64,000 bases of DNA. Source: Janthinobacterium sp. 17J80-10 (GTDB taxonomy: Bacteria; Pseudomonadota; Gammaproteobacteria; Burkholderiales; Burkholderiaceae_D). Shown one piece after another: positions 46,040 to 54,129 of the stretch. Below the pieces are notes generated by a model. The model saw only the letters and a program-made list of their open reading frames with translations. It was not told where the DNA came from and ran no database searches. The stretch lies in contig NZ_CP035311.1 of assembly GCF_004114795.1 (NCBI RefSeq), positions 2,294,001-2,358,000 of the forward strand, given 5' to 3'. How positions within the stretch are numbered: the stretch's first letter is position 1; each line of letters opens with the position of its first letter. A program made the translations under genes and the position numbers.

Positions 46040-48442
46040 CTAGGAACGCGCCGATTGCACCGCGTCGGCGCCCATCATCAGCGCATCGACCGCGCGGTCG
46101 AACGCTGGCGCGTACTCGATCAGGCCGACTTTGCCACTCTGCAATGCCTGCAATAATGCAGAAGCCGAGTAGACCAGCGGCTTGGATTGCTGGTCCAGCT
46201 TGAAGATGAAGAGCGAATGCGACTTGCTTACCCATACCAGGCGCGCAGGCACCGACATGTCGCCGGCACGGCATTCGACGCAAGTGCCGACCTGCAACTG
46301 CGACAGCAATTCGGCCGAAGGTGCCGAGCCATAGGCAGAAGGACGCGCCAGCGACAGTTCCGCGTCAGCCCCACGATTGGCCAGTGCGTTTTCTAGCACT
46401 TCCGTCTCGATCTGCAGCGGATCGCCCAAAATCCAGGTCGAGCTGTCGTCGCTTGTCACGAGGCGGGAAAATTCCCGGCGCAGCGCATCCAGGCTTGGCA
46501 GGGCCCCGGCAGCAGCGCCTGCATAGGTACTGCCGCTACCAAGGCGCAAAACCTGGGTATGCACCGGCACCAGGCGATCCAGGGCAGCCTTGCATTCATC
46601 TTCCGGCATGTGGATCATCAGCATGCCGATACGCAGCCGCTTGATCAGGCCGGGCAACAAGCGCATCAAGGCAGTCCGATCCTCCGGTGTCGCTTTTTCC
46701 TGTGCGCTCCAGACCAGTTCCGGCAGTACCTCCTGGTATTGCCCGGCAAGTCCTGCGCCGCTGCCTGCGGCACCCTGGGCTGCAGCACGCACAAGTACGC
46801 GCGCCCAGATTTGTTCGATGAAGTCCTTGACGCGCTGGTCGACTTCCATCGGAGCCGTGATTTCTTGCAGTGAATCCACGGTATGACGCAGGTTGGCGCT
46901 AAAACTTTCGGCGTCCTCGGCTGCAGCGATGCTGCGCGAAGTCTCGGCATCGACTTGGGCCAGCTGCTCAGCAAGAAAATGCTCCAAGTCCCCAAGACAA
47001 TCACTAAAGATTGCCATATCCTGGCCAAAGTCCTGCAATATCCGTTTTACCAGGCGAGCGATTTCTTCATCGAGGCGCTTCGCGACTGCCGATTCCGGAT
47101 CCAGCCCTACTGCGGCCGAGGCAATCTTGTTTAAGAATTGACGCGCCGGATGGTCAGTCTCCTGCAGCATCTGCGGCTCCAGCAATGCCGCTTTCAGAAA
47201 TGGAATTTGCAATCGTGCAATTCTGGCGCGCACAATTGCCGGGATTTGTTCGTCTTCCAGTAAAAAGGCAAACAAGACGGCCACCACATCGATGGCCATG
47301 CGTTCACCATGCGCCTGCTCGGGCAGCGCCAATCGTTCGCCAAGGCCAAACAATTGGTTGCTCTCGTCCGATGAAGACTCCGCAGCCCCGCTGGCTTCAA
47401 CAGCTTGTTGTTGAAAGCGGGCGATCGCCTGTAGCACTTCAGCTGTTGCCGGCGCAAGCAATCCCTGTTTGTTATCACCGCCGGCGCTCTCGGCAGTCGG
47501 CGCAGGCTGATTGAACATCTTCCAGATATAATCCTGGAAATCCTCGGCCTGCAGCTGTCGTGTTTGTGTTGTCGCCGTTCTTGCCGGTGCGCTTGCCTGG
47601 CCGTCCGCTGTCGTGCCGACATTGCGCTCGTTACCGGTACCGAGCGTTTCGAACAGGCGCTGCAGGGCGGGCAAGATGCGTGGATTGATTCCCGGTTCTG
47701 CAGGAAATCCCGTTACGGCCACCGCATTGCCTGCACCCACGGGCGAATTGAGTGCTGCAAGCTGCTGCGCCAATTGGTCGCGCTGATGCTTCTTGAGCTT
47801 CGTGGGCCGCGCCAGCAGTCGGGCCTGGATACCGTTCGCATCGAATACTTCGCAAATCGATGCATAGTATTCCGACAGGCGCGCCGCCAGTGAATCGGAC
47901 AGCCGTGAAAACAATATTTTGCTCAGTTCCTCGTCAGCCATCCTTTCTTTCAAGGTCTCATGCAAGGCACGGGCGATCAGGTAAGGCCGGAAGGGATTTT
48001 CGCGTTCATGCACATCGGCATCTCCATGCATTTGTGCAATCATGATGTTCAGGCGGCCAAGATTCTCGTCGCAGGCATCACGCAGCCGTTGCACCAGGTG
48101 ACCTACTTCCAGCTGTCGGTTGACAGTCTCATCATCGATCAGGGAAAGGGAATTCGCCGACATACCGAGCAATCCCTGGCGCAAGTCGGTATACATGGTG
48201 CGTACGCCCCGATCCACGCTGTCCCGAAACCGCGCATCCATGCTGACAACAATCCGATTGCCTTCATATTGAAGAGCGTCGAGGGCAGAACGCAATACGC
48301 GCTGATCCGCACCGAGACGACCATCAGCCAGTTCCTGCTGCATGACGGACTCGGCATCTGCAACCATTGCGCGCACCATGGCTGTAAACTTGATCAGCGC
48401 CCGGTCTTTCGCCAGTTGGGTTACTCGTTTAATAAGCTGCAT
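46040..48442 (-). CDS. DUF1631 family protein
   Basis: Large cytoplasmic protein of 800 residues matching the DUF1631 family of beta- and gamma-proteobacteria by its overall pattern: long helical N-terminal part (from MQLIKRVTQLAKDRALIKF), a low-complexity middle, and a C-terminal beta-rich segment near VECRAGDMSVPARLVWVSKSHS that resembles a PilZ-type barrel. The PilZ comparison is my inference, and if right it would suggest binding of cyclic-di-GMP. No enzyme motif is visible. It is transcribed alone. Function unknown. Confidence 0.85.
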   Translation of the reverse strand: MQLIKRVTQLAKDRALIKFTAMVRAMVADAESVMQQELADGRLGADQRVLRSALDALQYEGNRIVVSMDARFRDSVDRGVRTMYTDLRQGLLGMSANSLSLIDDETVNRQLEVGHLVQRLRDACDENLGRLNIMIAQMHGDADVHERENPFRPYLIARALHETLKERMADEELSKILFSRLSDSLAARLSEYYASICEVFDANGIQARLLARPTKLKKHQRDQLAQQLAALNSPVGAGNAVAVTGFPAEPGINPRILPALQRLFETLGTGNERNVGTTADGQASAPARTATTQTRQLQAEDFQDYIWKMFNQPAPTAESAGGDNKQGLLAPATAEVLQAIARFQQQAVEASGAAESSSDESNQLFGLGERLALPEQAHGERMAIDVVAVLFAFLLEDEQIPAIVRARIARLQIPFLKAALLEPQMLQETDHPARQFLNKIASAAVGLDPESAVAKRLDEEIARLVKRILQDFGQDMAIFSDCLGDLEHFLAEQLAQVDAETSRSIAAAEDAESFSANLRHTVDSLQEITAPMEVDQRVKDFIEQIWARVLVRAAAQGAAGSGAGLAGQYQEVLPELVWSAQEKATPEDRTALMRLLPGLIKRLRIGMLMIHMPEDECKAALDRLVPVHTQVLRLGSGSTYAGAAAGALPSLDALRREFSRLVTSDDSSTWILGDPLQIETEVLENALANRGADAELSLARPSAYGSAPSAELLSQLQVGTCVECRAGDMSVPARLVWVSKSHSLFIFKLDQQSKPLVYSASALLQALQSGKVGLIEYAPAFDRAVDALMMGADAVQSARS

Positions 48443-48629
48443 CAGGTAATAGGATAAATTGCGACTGAATAGTTAAATAATAGCGCACAGGCAATACAAG
48501 GGGAACATTGTTTGCTGTTTAAACAAACAAGCGCGGTACATAGGCGCGAGAATAAGACGAAATGCAGTGAATTTTATCCTTGAGGCAACTATTTTGTGTC
48601 TTAATCATTTGTCCCAGGCATAAATAACA
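48443..48629. other. Non-coding gap downstream of hsp20
   Basis: AT-rich stretch upstream of the DUF1631 gene and beyond the Hsp20 terminator. It must contain the DUF1631 promoter. I see no gene or strong motif in it. Confidence 0.4.
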
Positions 48630-48654
48630 ATGGCCCGGCATCGCGCCGGGCCAT
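48630..48654 (-). terminator. Hairpin terminator after hsp20
   Basis: Perfect 10-bp stem ATGGCCCGGC / GCCGGGCCAT with a 5-base loop, 36 bases beyond the Hsp20 stop. On the minus strand it is followed by a modest T-rich tract (TGTTATTT). Confidence 0.7.
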
Positions 48655-48689
48655 GCATGACAGCGCAGGCTGCGCTGCGGCAAAGCAAT

Positions 48690-49139
48690 TTATTGAATAG
48701 AAATTTGCTTGCGGCCTGTACCAGTCTTTTTAGGCAAGACCAGTTCAAGCACACCATCGTGATACTTGGCTTCAGCCTTGGTTTCATCGACATCCTGCGG
48801 CAGTGAAAAATGGCGCGATTGCTGGCCGTAATAGCGCTCGCTGCAAATCAGATTTTCACCCTGTTTCTCTTCATGCTCCTTCTTGACCTCGGCGCTGATC
48901 GATACATTGCTGCCTTCGATTGCCACCTTGATGTCTTCCTTGGATACGCCGGGAATTTCGGCCCTGACGGTATAGGCTTGTTCGGTTTCGCTGACATCCA
49001 TCTTCAGCATGGATTCGCCGCCGAACCGACGGGCACTTGGCATCCAGCGGTTTTCCTTGAAAAGATCTTCGATTTCCTGCATAGGATCGAAACGGGCCAT
49101 GGCCCTGAATGGATCAAAACGTGACAGGTTTCCAGCCAT
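48690..49139 (-). CDS. Hsp20 / alpha-crystallin family small heat shock protein
   Basis: Small cytoplasmic chaperone of 149 residues that holds unfolding proteins. It starts MAGNLSRFDPFRAMARFDP. The alpha-crystallin domain runs from about MLKMDVSETEQAYTVRAEIP to the conserved GVLELVLPKK near the end. I chose the ATG at 49139 because GGAGG lies seven bases before it; the longer frame from 49166 would put that site inside the gene. A heat-shock-like promoter is visible upstream and a terminator downstream. The CBS protein gene lies upstream on the same strand. Confidence 0.95.
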   Translation of the reverse strand: MAGNLSRFDPFRAMARFDPMQEIEDLFKENRWMPSARRFGGESMLKMDVSETEQAYTVRAEIPGVSKEDIKVAIEGSNVSISAEVKKEHEEKQGENLICSERYYGQQSRHFSLPQDVDETKAEAKYHDGVLELVLPKKTGTGRKQISIQ

Positions 49140-49224
49140 GCTAACCTCCATCTGGGTAAAAAGCATGATTCATACTATTGCAGCACAACCCGTTGGGCAT
49201 GATCCAGCGCAAAGTCCATCTTTC

Positions 49225-49249
49225 ATTGGGCACTGCATGGTTTCGCAAG
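49225..49249 (-). promoter_or_regulatory. Possible sigma-32 type promoter of hsp20
   Basis: On the minus strand CTTGCG, 13 bases, CCCAAT. The heat-shock consensus is CTTGAA, 13-17 bases, CCCCAT. It lies about 86 bases before the Hsp20 ATG. Seen by eye only. Confidence 0.4.
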
Positions 49250-49258
49250 GCGTGTCAC

Positions 49259-49708
49259 CTAGCGGCGCGCCTGTCTCTCAGCCGCGGGTTGTTCCGTCAT
49301 GGTGGTCGTGAGCATGGAGAGTTCGAGGGTCAGCAAATGGCTTATGTCGTCGGCAGTGACAATGCCATACAACACGCCTTTCTCGTCAACGATCGGCAAG
49401 CGACGGATTCTATGATGGCGCATCAGGCGCAATGATTCGGCAAAGCTTTCGTTTTCATGCACCGTAATTAACGGACTGCTCATGATATCGCCGGCGGTCA
49501 GCAAGTCCATGTCGATTTGTTCGGCGACCGTTTCTATGACGATGTCCCGGTCAGTCACTATGCCCACCGGGATGCGGGCACTGCCTTCGTGCCGGATCAC
49601 CACGACATCGCCGACATGATGCTTGCGCATCAACTGTGCAATCTGGGGAATGGATGCATTCGCTTCGCAGCAAACCACGCCGATGTTGCAACATTCGCTG
49701 ATTGGCAT
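49259..49708 (-). CDS. CBS domain pair protein
   Basis: Small protein of 149 residues consisting almost entirely of two CBS domains (a Bateman module): the first around IPQIAQLMRKHHVGDVVVI to GIVTDRDIVIE, the second around MSSPLITVHENESFAESL to GIVTADDISHLL. Such modules bind adenine nucleotides. The N-terminus has two Cys-Cys pairs (ECCNIGVVCCEAN), which is unusual for this family and could allow redox or metal sensing. The start at 49708 is supported by GGAGAG; an upstream Met at 49780 is not. It may be co-regulated with hsp20 downstream in a stress setting. Confidence 0.88.
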   Translation of the reverse strand: MPISECCNIGVVCCEANASIPQIAQLMRKHHVGDVVVIRHEGSARIPVGIVTDRDIVIETVAEQIDMDLLTAGDIMSSPLITVHENESFAESLRLMRHHRIRRLPIVDEKGVLYGIVTADDISHLLTLELSMLTTTMTEQPAAERQARR

Positions 49709-50106
49709 ATTGACTCTCTCCAGAAGAAATCGCGCCGGCCGATGCATCACCATCAGCCCCCAGGAAACCCATTGCGCCACCCGTTGCGGCGCAATGGTGC
49801 ACCTTCACTGCACAACATTGTCCCTGTTGCTGTACCTCCTGCAACTGATCTTCCACAACAGCGGGACTGGTAAAGGCAACATACCATGCTTTGGACTTTG
49901 CCCGTTTGGGCACTCGTTGGAAGCGCTATCGCGTGCCGAATGATGAAATTCGCAACAAAATTTGCTGATTCCCGTTCTACAAAGGAATTGGCCGCATTTT
50001 GGCAGAACCCCCTGCGTAAAGTTGATCAAGTAAAATAGCGCCTCTTTCTCTTTTGCTTTCGATGAACGCTGCTTAAGTTGGCTGCACGCGTTTCAGAACA
50101 CTATTC
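49709..50106. other. Intergenic region between the CBS gene and the FAD oxidoreductase gene
   Basis: About 400 bases with no gene I can support. Short open frames on both strands lack domains and good ribosome binding sites. The right half (about 49960-50100) is AT-richer and probably holds the promoter of the FAD oxidoreductase. Confidence 0.45.
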
Positions 50107-51735
50107 ATGCTGCGACTTACCGATCTGCAACTTCCTCTTGATCATTCCGATGCCGACCTTAAAGCGGCAATACTGCAACGCCTGGGTATTGCGGAAAAGG
50201 ATTTGATCGGCTTTACCCCTTTCAAGCGCAGCAGTGATGCTCGCAAAAAATCCGCCATCAGTTTCATTTACACTTTGGATATCGACCTGGTGGACGAGGC
50301 CGCGGTATTGAAACGCATGAAGAACGACCGGCATATCGGCCTTACGCCCGATACGTCCTATCGCTTCGTCACCCAGGCGCCCCCCGGACTGGCCACGCGG
50401 CCGGTCATCATCGGTTTTGGCCCCTGCGGTATTTTCGCGGCCTTGGTCCTTGCCCAAATGGGATTTCGGCCGATTATTCTGGAGCGCGGCAAGGTCGTGC
50501 GCGAGCGCACCAAGGACACCTGGGGCCTGTGGCGCAAGCGTGAATTGCATCCCGAATCGAATGTCCAGTTTGGTGAAGGTGGCGCCGGGACTTTTTCCGA
50601 CGGCAAGCTCTACAGCCAGGTCAAGGACCCCAAACACTATAGCCGCAAGGTTTTGAATGAATTCGTCAAAGCCGATGCACCGCCGGAAATTCTCTACATT
50701 AATAAACCACATATCGGGACATTCCGCCTGGTAAAGATGGTGGAATTGATGCGAGCCAACATTGAAGCGCTTGGCGGGGAATTCCGCTTTGAAAGCAAGG
50801 TCGACCGACTCGACCTGAACGATGGCAAGGTGCGCGGCGTAGTATTGGCCAATGGAGAATACATTGCGTCCGACCATGTCGTGCTGGCGATTGGCCATAG
50901 CGCGCGCGACACATTCCAGATGCTGTATGAATGCGGCGTCTACATGGAAGCCAAGCCATTCTCGATCGGTTTCCGCATCGAGCATCCGCAATCGATCATC
51001 GACCGCGCCCGTTTCGGCCCCTCCGCCGGCCACCCGCTGCTGGGGGCCGCCGATTACAAGCTGGTTCACCACTGCGCAAACGGGCGTGCCGTCTACAGCT
51101 TTTGCATGTGCCCAGGCGGGACCGTGGTTGCCGCAACCTCGGAACCCAACCGTGTTGTCACCAACGGCATGAGCCAGTATTCGCGAAACGAGCGCAATGC
51201 CAATAGCGGCATCGTGGTGGGCATCACTCCGGCGGATTTTTCCGGCAATCACCCGCTGGCCGGCATCGAATTCCAGCGCCAATGGGAATCGCGCGCGTTT
51301 GAACTTGGCGGCGGCACTTATGATGCGCCGGGCCAGCTGGTTGGCGACTTCCTGGCCAACCGTCCTTCCACCGAATTCGGCGAGGTGCAACCGTCCTATA
51401 AACCCGGGGTGCACCTGTGCAATCTGGACACCGCCTTGCCGGACTATGCCATCACCGCGATCCGCGAAGCCTTGCCAGCCTTCGAGAAACAGATCAAGGG
51501 GTTTTCCATGCGCGACGCCGTCCTGACCGGGGTGGAGACGCGCACCTCATCGCCGGTGCGCATCAAGCGCAAGGATGATGACCTGCAAAGCATTAATACC
51601 GTCGGACTCTACCCCGCTGGCGAAGGCGCAGGCTATGCGGGGGGAATCATGTCGGCGGCCATCGACGGCATCCGGGTTGCGGAAGCAGTCGCCACAAGCA
51701 TGGCAGGCACCACGATGGCGCTGCAGCCGGGCTGA
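50107..51735 (+). CDS. FAD-dependent oxidoreductase, uncharacterised COG2509-like family
   Basis: Flavoprotein of 542 residues. An N-terminal domain of about 95 residues (LRLTDLQLPLDHSDADLKAA) precedes the FAD-binding Rossmann core PVIIGFGPCGIFAALVLAQM. Further conserved stretches are QFGEGGAGTFSDGKLYSQ and a late GEGAGYAGGIMSAAIDGI, which closes the FAD site. This layout matches widespread conserved dehydrogenase-like proteins of unknown substrate. The Cys in GPCG and in SFCMCPGG could be redox-active, but I have no proof. It is a monocistronic gene, convergent with the hypothetical gene that begins the T6SS side. Confidence 0.88.
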   Translation: MLRLTDLQLPLDHSDADLKAAILQRLGIAEKDLIGFTPFKRSSDARKKSAISFIYTLDIDLVDEAAVLKRMKNDRHIGLTPDTSYRFVTQAPPGLATRPVIIGFGPCGIFAALVLAQMGFRPIILERGKVVRERTKDTWGLWRKRELHPESNVQFGEGGAGTFSDGKLYSQVKDPKHYSRKVLNEFVKADAPPEILYINKPHIGTFRLVKMVELMRANIEALGGEFRFESKVDRLDLNDGKVRGVVLANGEYIASDHVVLAIGHSARDTFQMLYECGVYMEAKPFSIGFRIEHPQSIIDRARFGPSAGHPLLGAADYKLVHHCANGRAVYSFCMCPGGTVVAATSEPNRVVTNGMSQYSRNERNANSGIVVGITPADFSGNHPLAGIEFQRQWESRAFELGGGTYDAPGQLVGDFLANRPSTEFGEVQPSYKPGVHLCNLDTALPDYAITAIREALPAFEKQIKGFSMRDAVLTGVETRTSSPVRIKRKDDDLQSINTVGLYPAGEGAGYAGGIMSAAIDGIRVAEAVATSMAGTTMALQPG

Positions 51736-51762
51736 ACCAGACGGCAATTCGCGGCTGCCTTT

Positions 51763-52806
51763 TCAGGGCGCCACAGTGCTGTTTTGCGCATATTCCGGGC
51801 AGCCGGGGTCGCTGCCCCAGCGTCCTGTGCACGCACGAAGTCGGCACATTTCAGCCTCAAAAAATCCCAAGGTGTTACAACGTTCCAGCTGCGCCTGAGC
51901 CGTATCCACCGGCCTGGCGCCAATGGACTCGCGGCGACCGGCACCTTTCCTGGGATTTTTCTGGGTCGTGGATGGCGTCGATTTGCGCACCTCATCCGGC
52001 CTGGATTTGCGCGGCACCTCGCCGGCAAGCGCATCGGGCTTGCCGGACACGCGATTGAGCAAGGCGGCGATCAATTCGACATCGCCATCCTTTTCTCCGG
52101 ATTTGACCGTTGCAACCATGGCCGCAGGCCTGGTTGCAACACTGGACTGGGCGCTTTCCGTCGCGGCGACTTTTGTTGCCGGACGCGCCGTGACTGCCAA
52201 TTGCGATTTCTCTGAAGGCGATGCTGCGGCAGGCGCCCGCTGCGGCTGATCGGCGATGGCAGGTCCGCCAGCAACCGAAACAGCCGGGGCAACCGGGGGC
52301 GGCTGCACTGGTGCCGAGGTTGCGGCCGCGGGTACCAGTTCTTCTCTGGCGCTCAGGCTCTGTTCATGCGCCACCCGGCTTGCAGGCGCGGCGAGCGGCT
52401 CTGCCTGGGTTGGTGCCGCAAAAGCCATTTCGGGCGGGGATGGCATGGCTGGCGCGCCGGCATCCGCAATGATCGGGGCAGGCGCCTTCCCCCCGGATAC
52501 CACGACCGGTGCAACCGCAATGGCTGCTGGCGCATTTGCTGCAGCAACGCCCAACGGCGCCGTATTCCTGGTTGCGTCAGTATCCAGGCCAGGCTGCGTC
52601 ATTATCCATCCGGCCAGTCCGACAATGATCAGCGCCGATGTGGCAATGAAAGTTCCACGTGCATTCATGCGCGGATGCGCCGACTCCAGTCCGCCCAGGA
52701 TACTGCCGCTCTCTGTCGCGCTTAGCTGCATCGTCGGCTCGATATAGAGGGATGGCCTGCCTGGTGTTACGGGGGTGGCGTTCCCGGTCAATGGTGATTG
52801 CATCAT
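51763..52806 (-). CDS. Hypothetical membrane-anchored Ala/Pro-rich protein next to the T6SS genes
   Basis: About 347 residues, unrecognised. After a short cytoplasmic start there is one clear membrane segment (TFIATSALIIVGLAGWIM). A long Ala/Pro-rich low-complexity region follows, then a basic patch, and a Cys-containing end (LERCNTLGFFEAEMCRLRACTGRWGS...) that could form disulphides outside the membrane. The ATG at 52806 follows AGGA closely; an earlier ATG at 52821 is less likely. It is divergent from the M15 peptidase across about 100 bp, so it may belong to the T6SS locus as an accessory envelope protein. This is inferred from position only. Confidence 0.65.
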   Translation of the reverse strand: MMQSPLTGNATPVTPGRPSLYIEPTMQLSATESGSILGGLESAHPRMNARGTFIATSALIIVGLAGWIMTQPGLDTDATRNTAPLGVAAANAPAAIAVAPVVVSGGKAPAPIIADAGAPAMPSPPEMAFAAPTQAEPLAAPASRVAHEQSLSAREELVPAAATSAPVQPPPVAPAVSVAGGPAIADQPQRAPAAASPSEKSQLAVTARPATKVAATESAQSSVATRPAAMVATVKSGEKDGDVELIAALLNRVSGKPDALAGEVPRKSRPDEVRKSTPSTTQKNPRKGAGRRESIGARPVDTAQAQLERCNTLGFFEAEMCRLRACTGRWGSDPGCPEYAQNSTVAP

Positions 52807-52907
52807 CAATCCTGAAAACATTCAATTTGATTAATTATCATCCTTATAACATTAATGTGATATAAATTGCAATACTTTCACTATTTTCGAAAATCCGACG
52901 CCCAGTC

Positions 52908-53774
52908 ATGCAGGAATCAAATGGCCTACTGTTCACATTGGTAACCGCTTACGCGCTGATCATTGCCATCGGCGGATGGCTGGTGCTCGACTCCCGGCGC
53001 CGTCAATCATTCCAACAACAGCTGGAACGATTTGGCGTAAATCTCGCCCAGACGTTCGCCGGAGCCGGCAACAGCTTCGGGCAAGGTGCCCAGCGCACTC
53101 GCGGGCGCTTTTACAAGGCTTTCGGCACCGTTTCCAGAACGCTGGAGTCGCACAAATGGCAGCTTCTGCTTGCCGTATTAATCCTGGTCGTGCCAGTTGC
53201 CGCAAGCTTGTTGTTGCAGCCATCACGGGCGTTGCGCGCTTATGACGATTTCCCTCAAAACGGCGACCCGGTCATTCTTGCATTACTGCGCGGTGAACAG
53301 CTTTCACCGCCGCCGCCCTTGCCTCCGGAAGCCTTCGTCACACGCGAAGTCGAGGCCGTCCGTCAAAACCTGGCCGGGGCAAGCCGCGAATGGATGCTTC
53401 TCGATGCGGACTTCCGCCAACGACTGCTCACAGTGTTTCACTTGATGGCGCAAAAAGGCTACGCCATGGCGTTGCTGGAAGGTTACCGCAGTCCGGAACG
53501 CCAGAGTTACCTTGCAAGTCTCGGCAGCAGTGTGACCAACGCGGGCGCCTATCAAAGCTTCCATCAGTACGGACTGGCCGCGGATAGTGCCTTCATCCGT
53601 GGCGGCAAGCTCGTGATTTCCGAAAAAGACCCCTGGGCAATGGAAGGCTACCGGCTTTACGGCGAATACGCCGAGTCTGTGGGACTGGTCTGGGGCGGAC
53701 GCTGGAAAATGATGGATTTCGGGCACGTCGAATTGCGAAAAGCTGGAACAATTAATCGTAAGCATGGAAATTAA
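52908..53774 (+). CDS. M15-family peptidoglycan peptidase, TagX-like, of the T6SS locus
   Basis: Membrane-anchored peptidase of 288 residues. There are two hydrophobic segments, near residues 9-27 (FTLVTAYALIIAIGGWLVL) and about 84-105, then a periplasmic D-Ala-D-Ala carboxypeptidase/endopeptidase domain. Zinc-site motifs are visible: SFHQYGLAADSAF (His and Asp of the SxHxxGxAxD motif) and DFGHVEL (second His). In Acinetobacter, T6SS loci encode TagX, a cell-wall endopeptidase thought to open peptidoglycan so the apparatus can be built; position beside PAAR and TssM suggests the same job here. A secreted effector role is less likely because of the membrane segments. First gene of a rightward T6SS operon. 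Confidence 0.83.
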   Translation: MQESNGLLFTLVTAYALIIAIGGWLVLDSRRRQSFQQQLERFGVNLAQTFAGAGNSFGQGAQRTRGRFYKAFGTVSRTLESHKWQLLLAVLILVVPVAASLLLQPSRALRAYDDFPQNGDPVILALLRGEQLSPPPPLPPEAFVTREVEAVRQNLAGASREWMLLDADFRQRLLTVFHLMAQKGYAMALLEGYRSPERQSYLASLGSSVTNAGAYQSFHQYGLAADSAFIRGGKLVISEKDPWAMEGYRLYGEYAESVGLVWGGRWKMMDFGHVELRKAGTINRKHGN

Positions 53775-53836
53775 TTGCCAATTTGATATGTTTAAATTAT
53801 CATTTAATTAATTATTTGATAATTTACAGGGTTTAC

Positions 53837-54106
53837 ATGACCAGACCTCTCATCGTCATTGGCGATAGCACCAGCCATGGCGGCACCGTGATTGGCGGCG
53901 CCGCTGCCACCGATACGAACGGAAGACGGATAGCACGGGTTGGCGACAAGGTCACCTGCCCGCTCAGGGGCCACGGCGGGACCACTGTCATTGCGACAGG
54001 CGATGCCAGTGTCATCATCGATGGCATGCCGGCAGCGCGCCATGGCGACCTGACCGCATGTGGCGCATCACTGGTGGCCACGCAGGTCCCCACGAATACC
54101 GAATAG
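53837..54106 (+). CDS. PAAR-domain spike tip protein of the T6SS
   Basis: Small protein of 89 residues that caps the VgrG spike of the type VI machine. The whole length is one PAAR domain: GDSTSHGGTVIGG at the start, a middle CPLRGHGG, and DGMPAARHGDLTACGA near the end, giving the His and Cys residues that bind zinc in known PAAR tips. There is no C-terminal extension, so it carries no toxin of its own. The start at 53837 is chosen because the longer frame from 53783 begins in AT-rich intergenic DNA. It lies between the M15 peptidase and the ketosynthase-like membrane gene on the same strand. Confidence 0.93.
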   Translation: MTRPLIVIGDSTSHGGTVIGGAAATDTNGRRIARVGDKVTCPLRGHGGTTVIATGDASVIIDGMPAARHGDLTACGASLVATQVPTNTE

Positions 54107-54129
54107 TACGGCCGTATCAAGCGAATCCG

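Noticed and set aside
44967-46283. 438-codon minus-strand open frame opposite the pirin gene
   Set aside because: The pirin metal motifs on the plus strand are intact and RBS-supported.
50101-51414. 437-codon minus-strand open frame opposite the FAD oxidoreductase
   Set aside because: The plus strand carries the GFGPCG flavin motif and full-length homology. The antisense frame has no domain.
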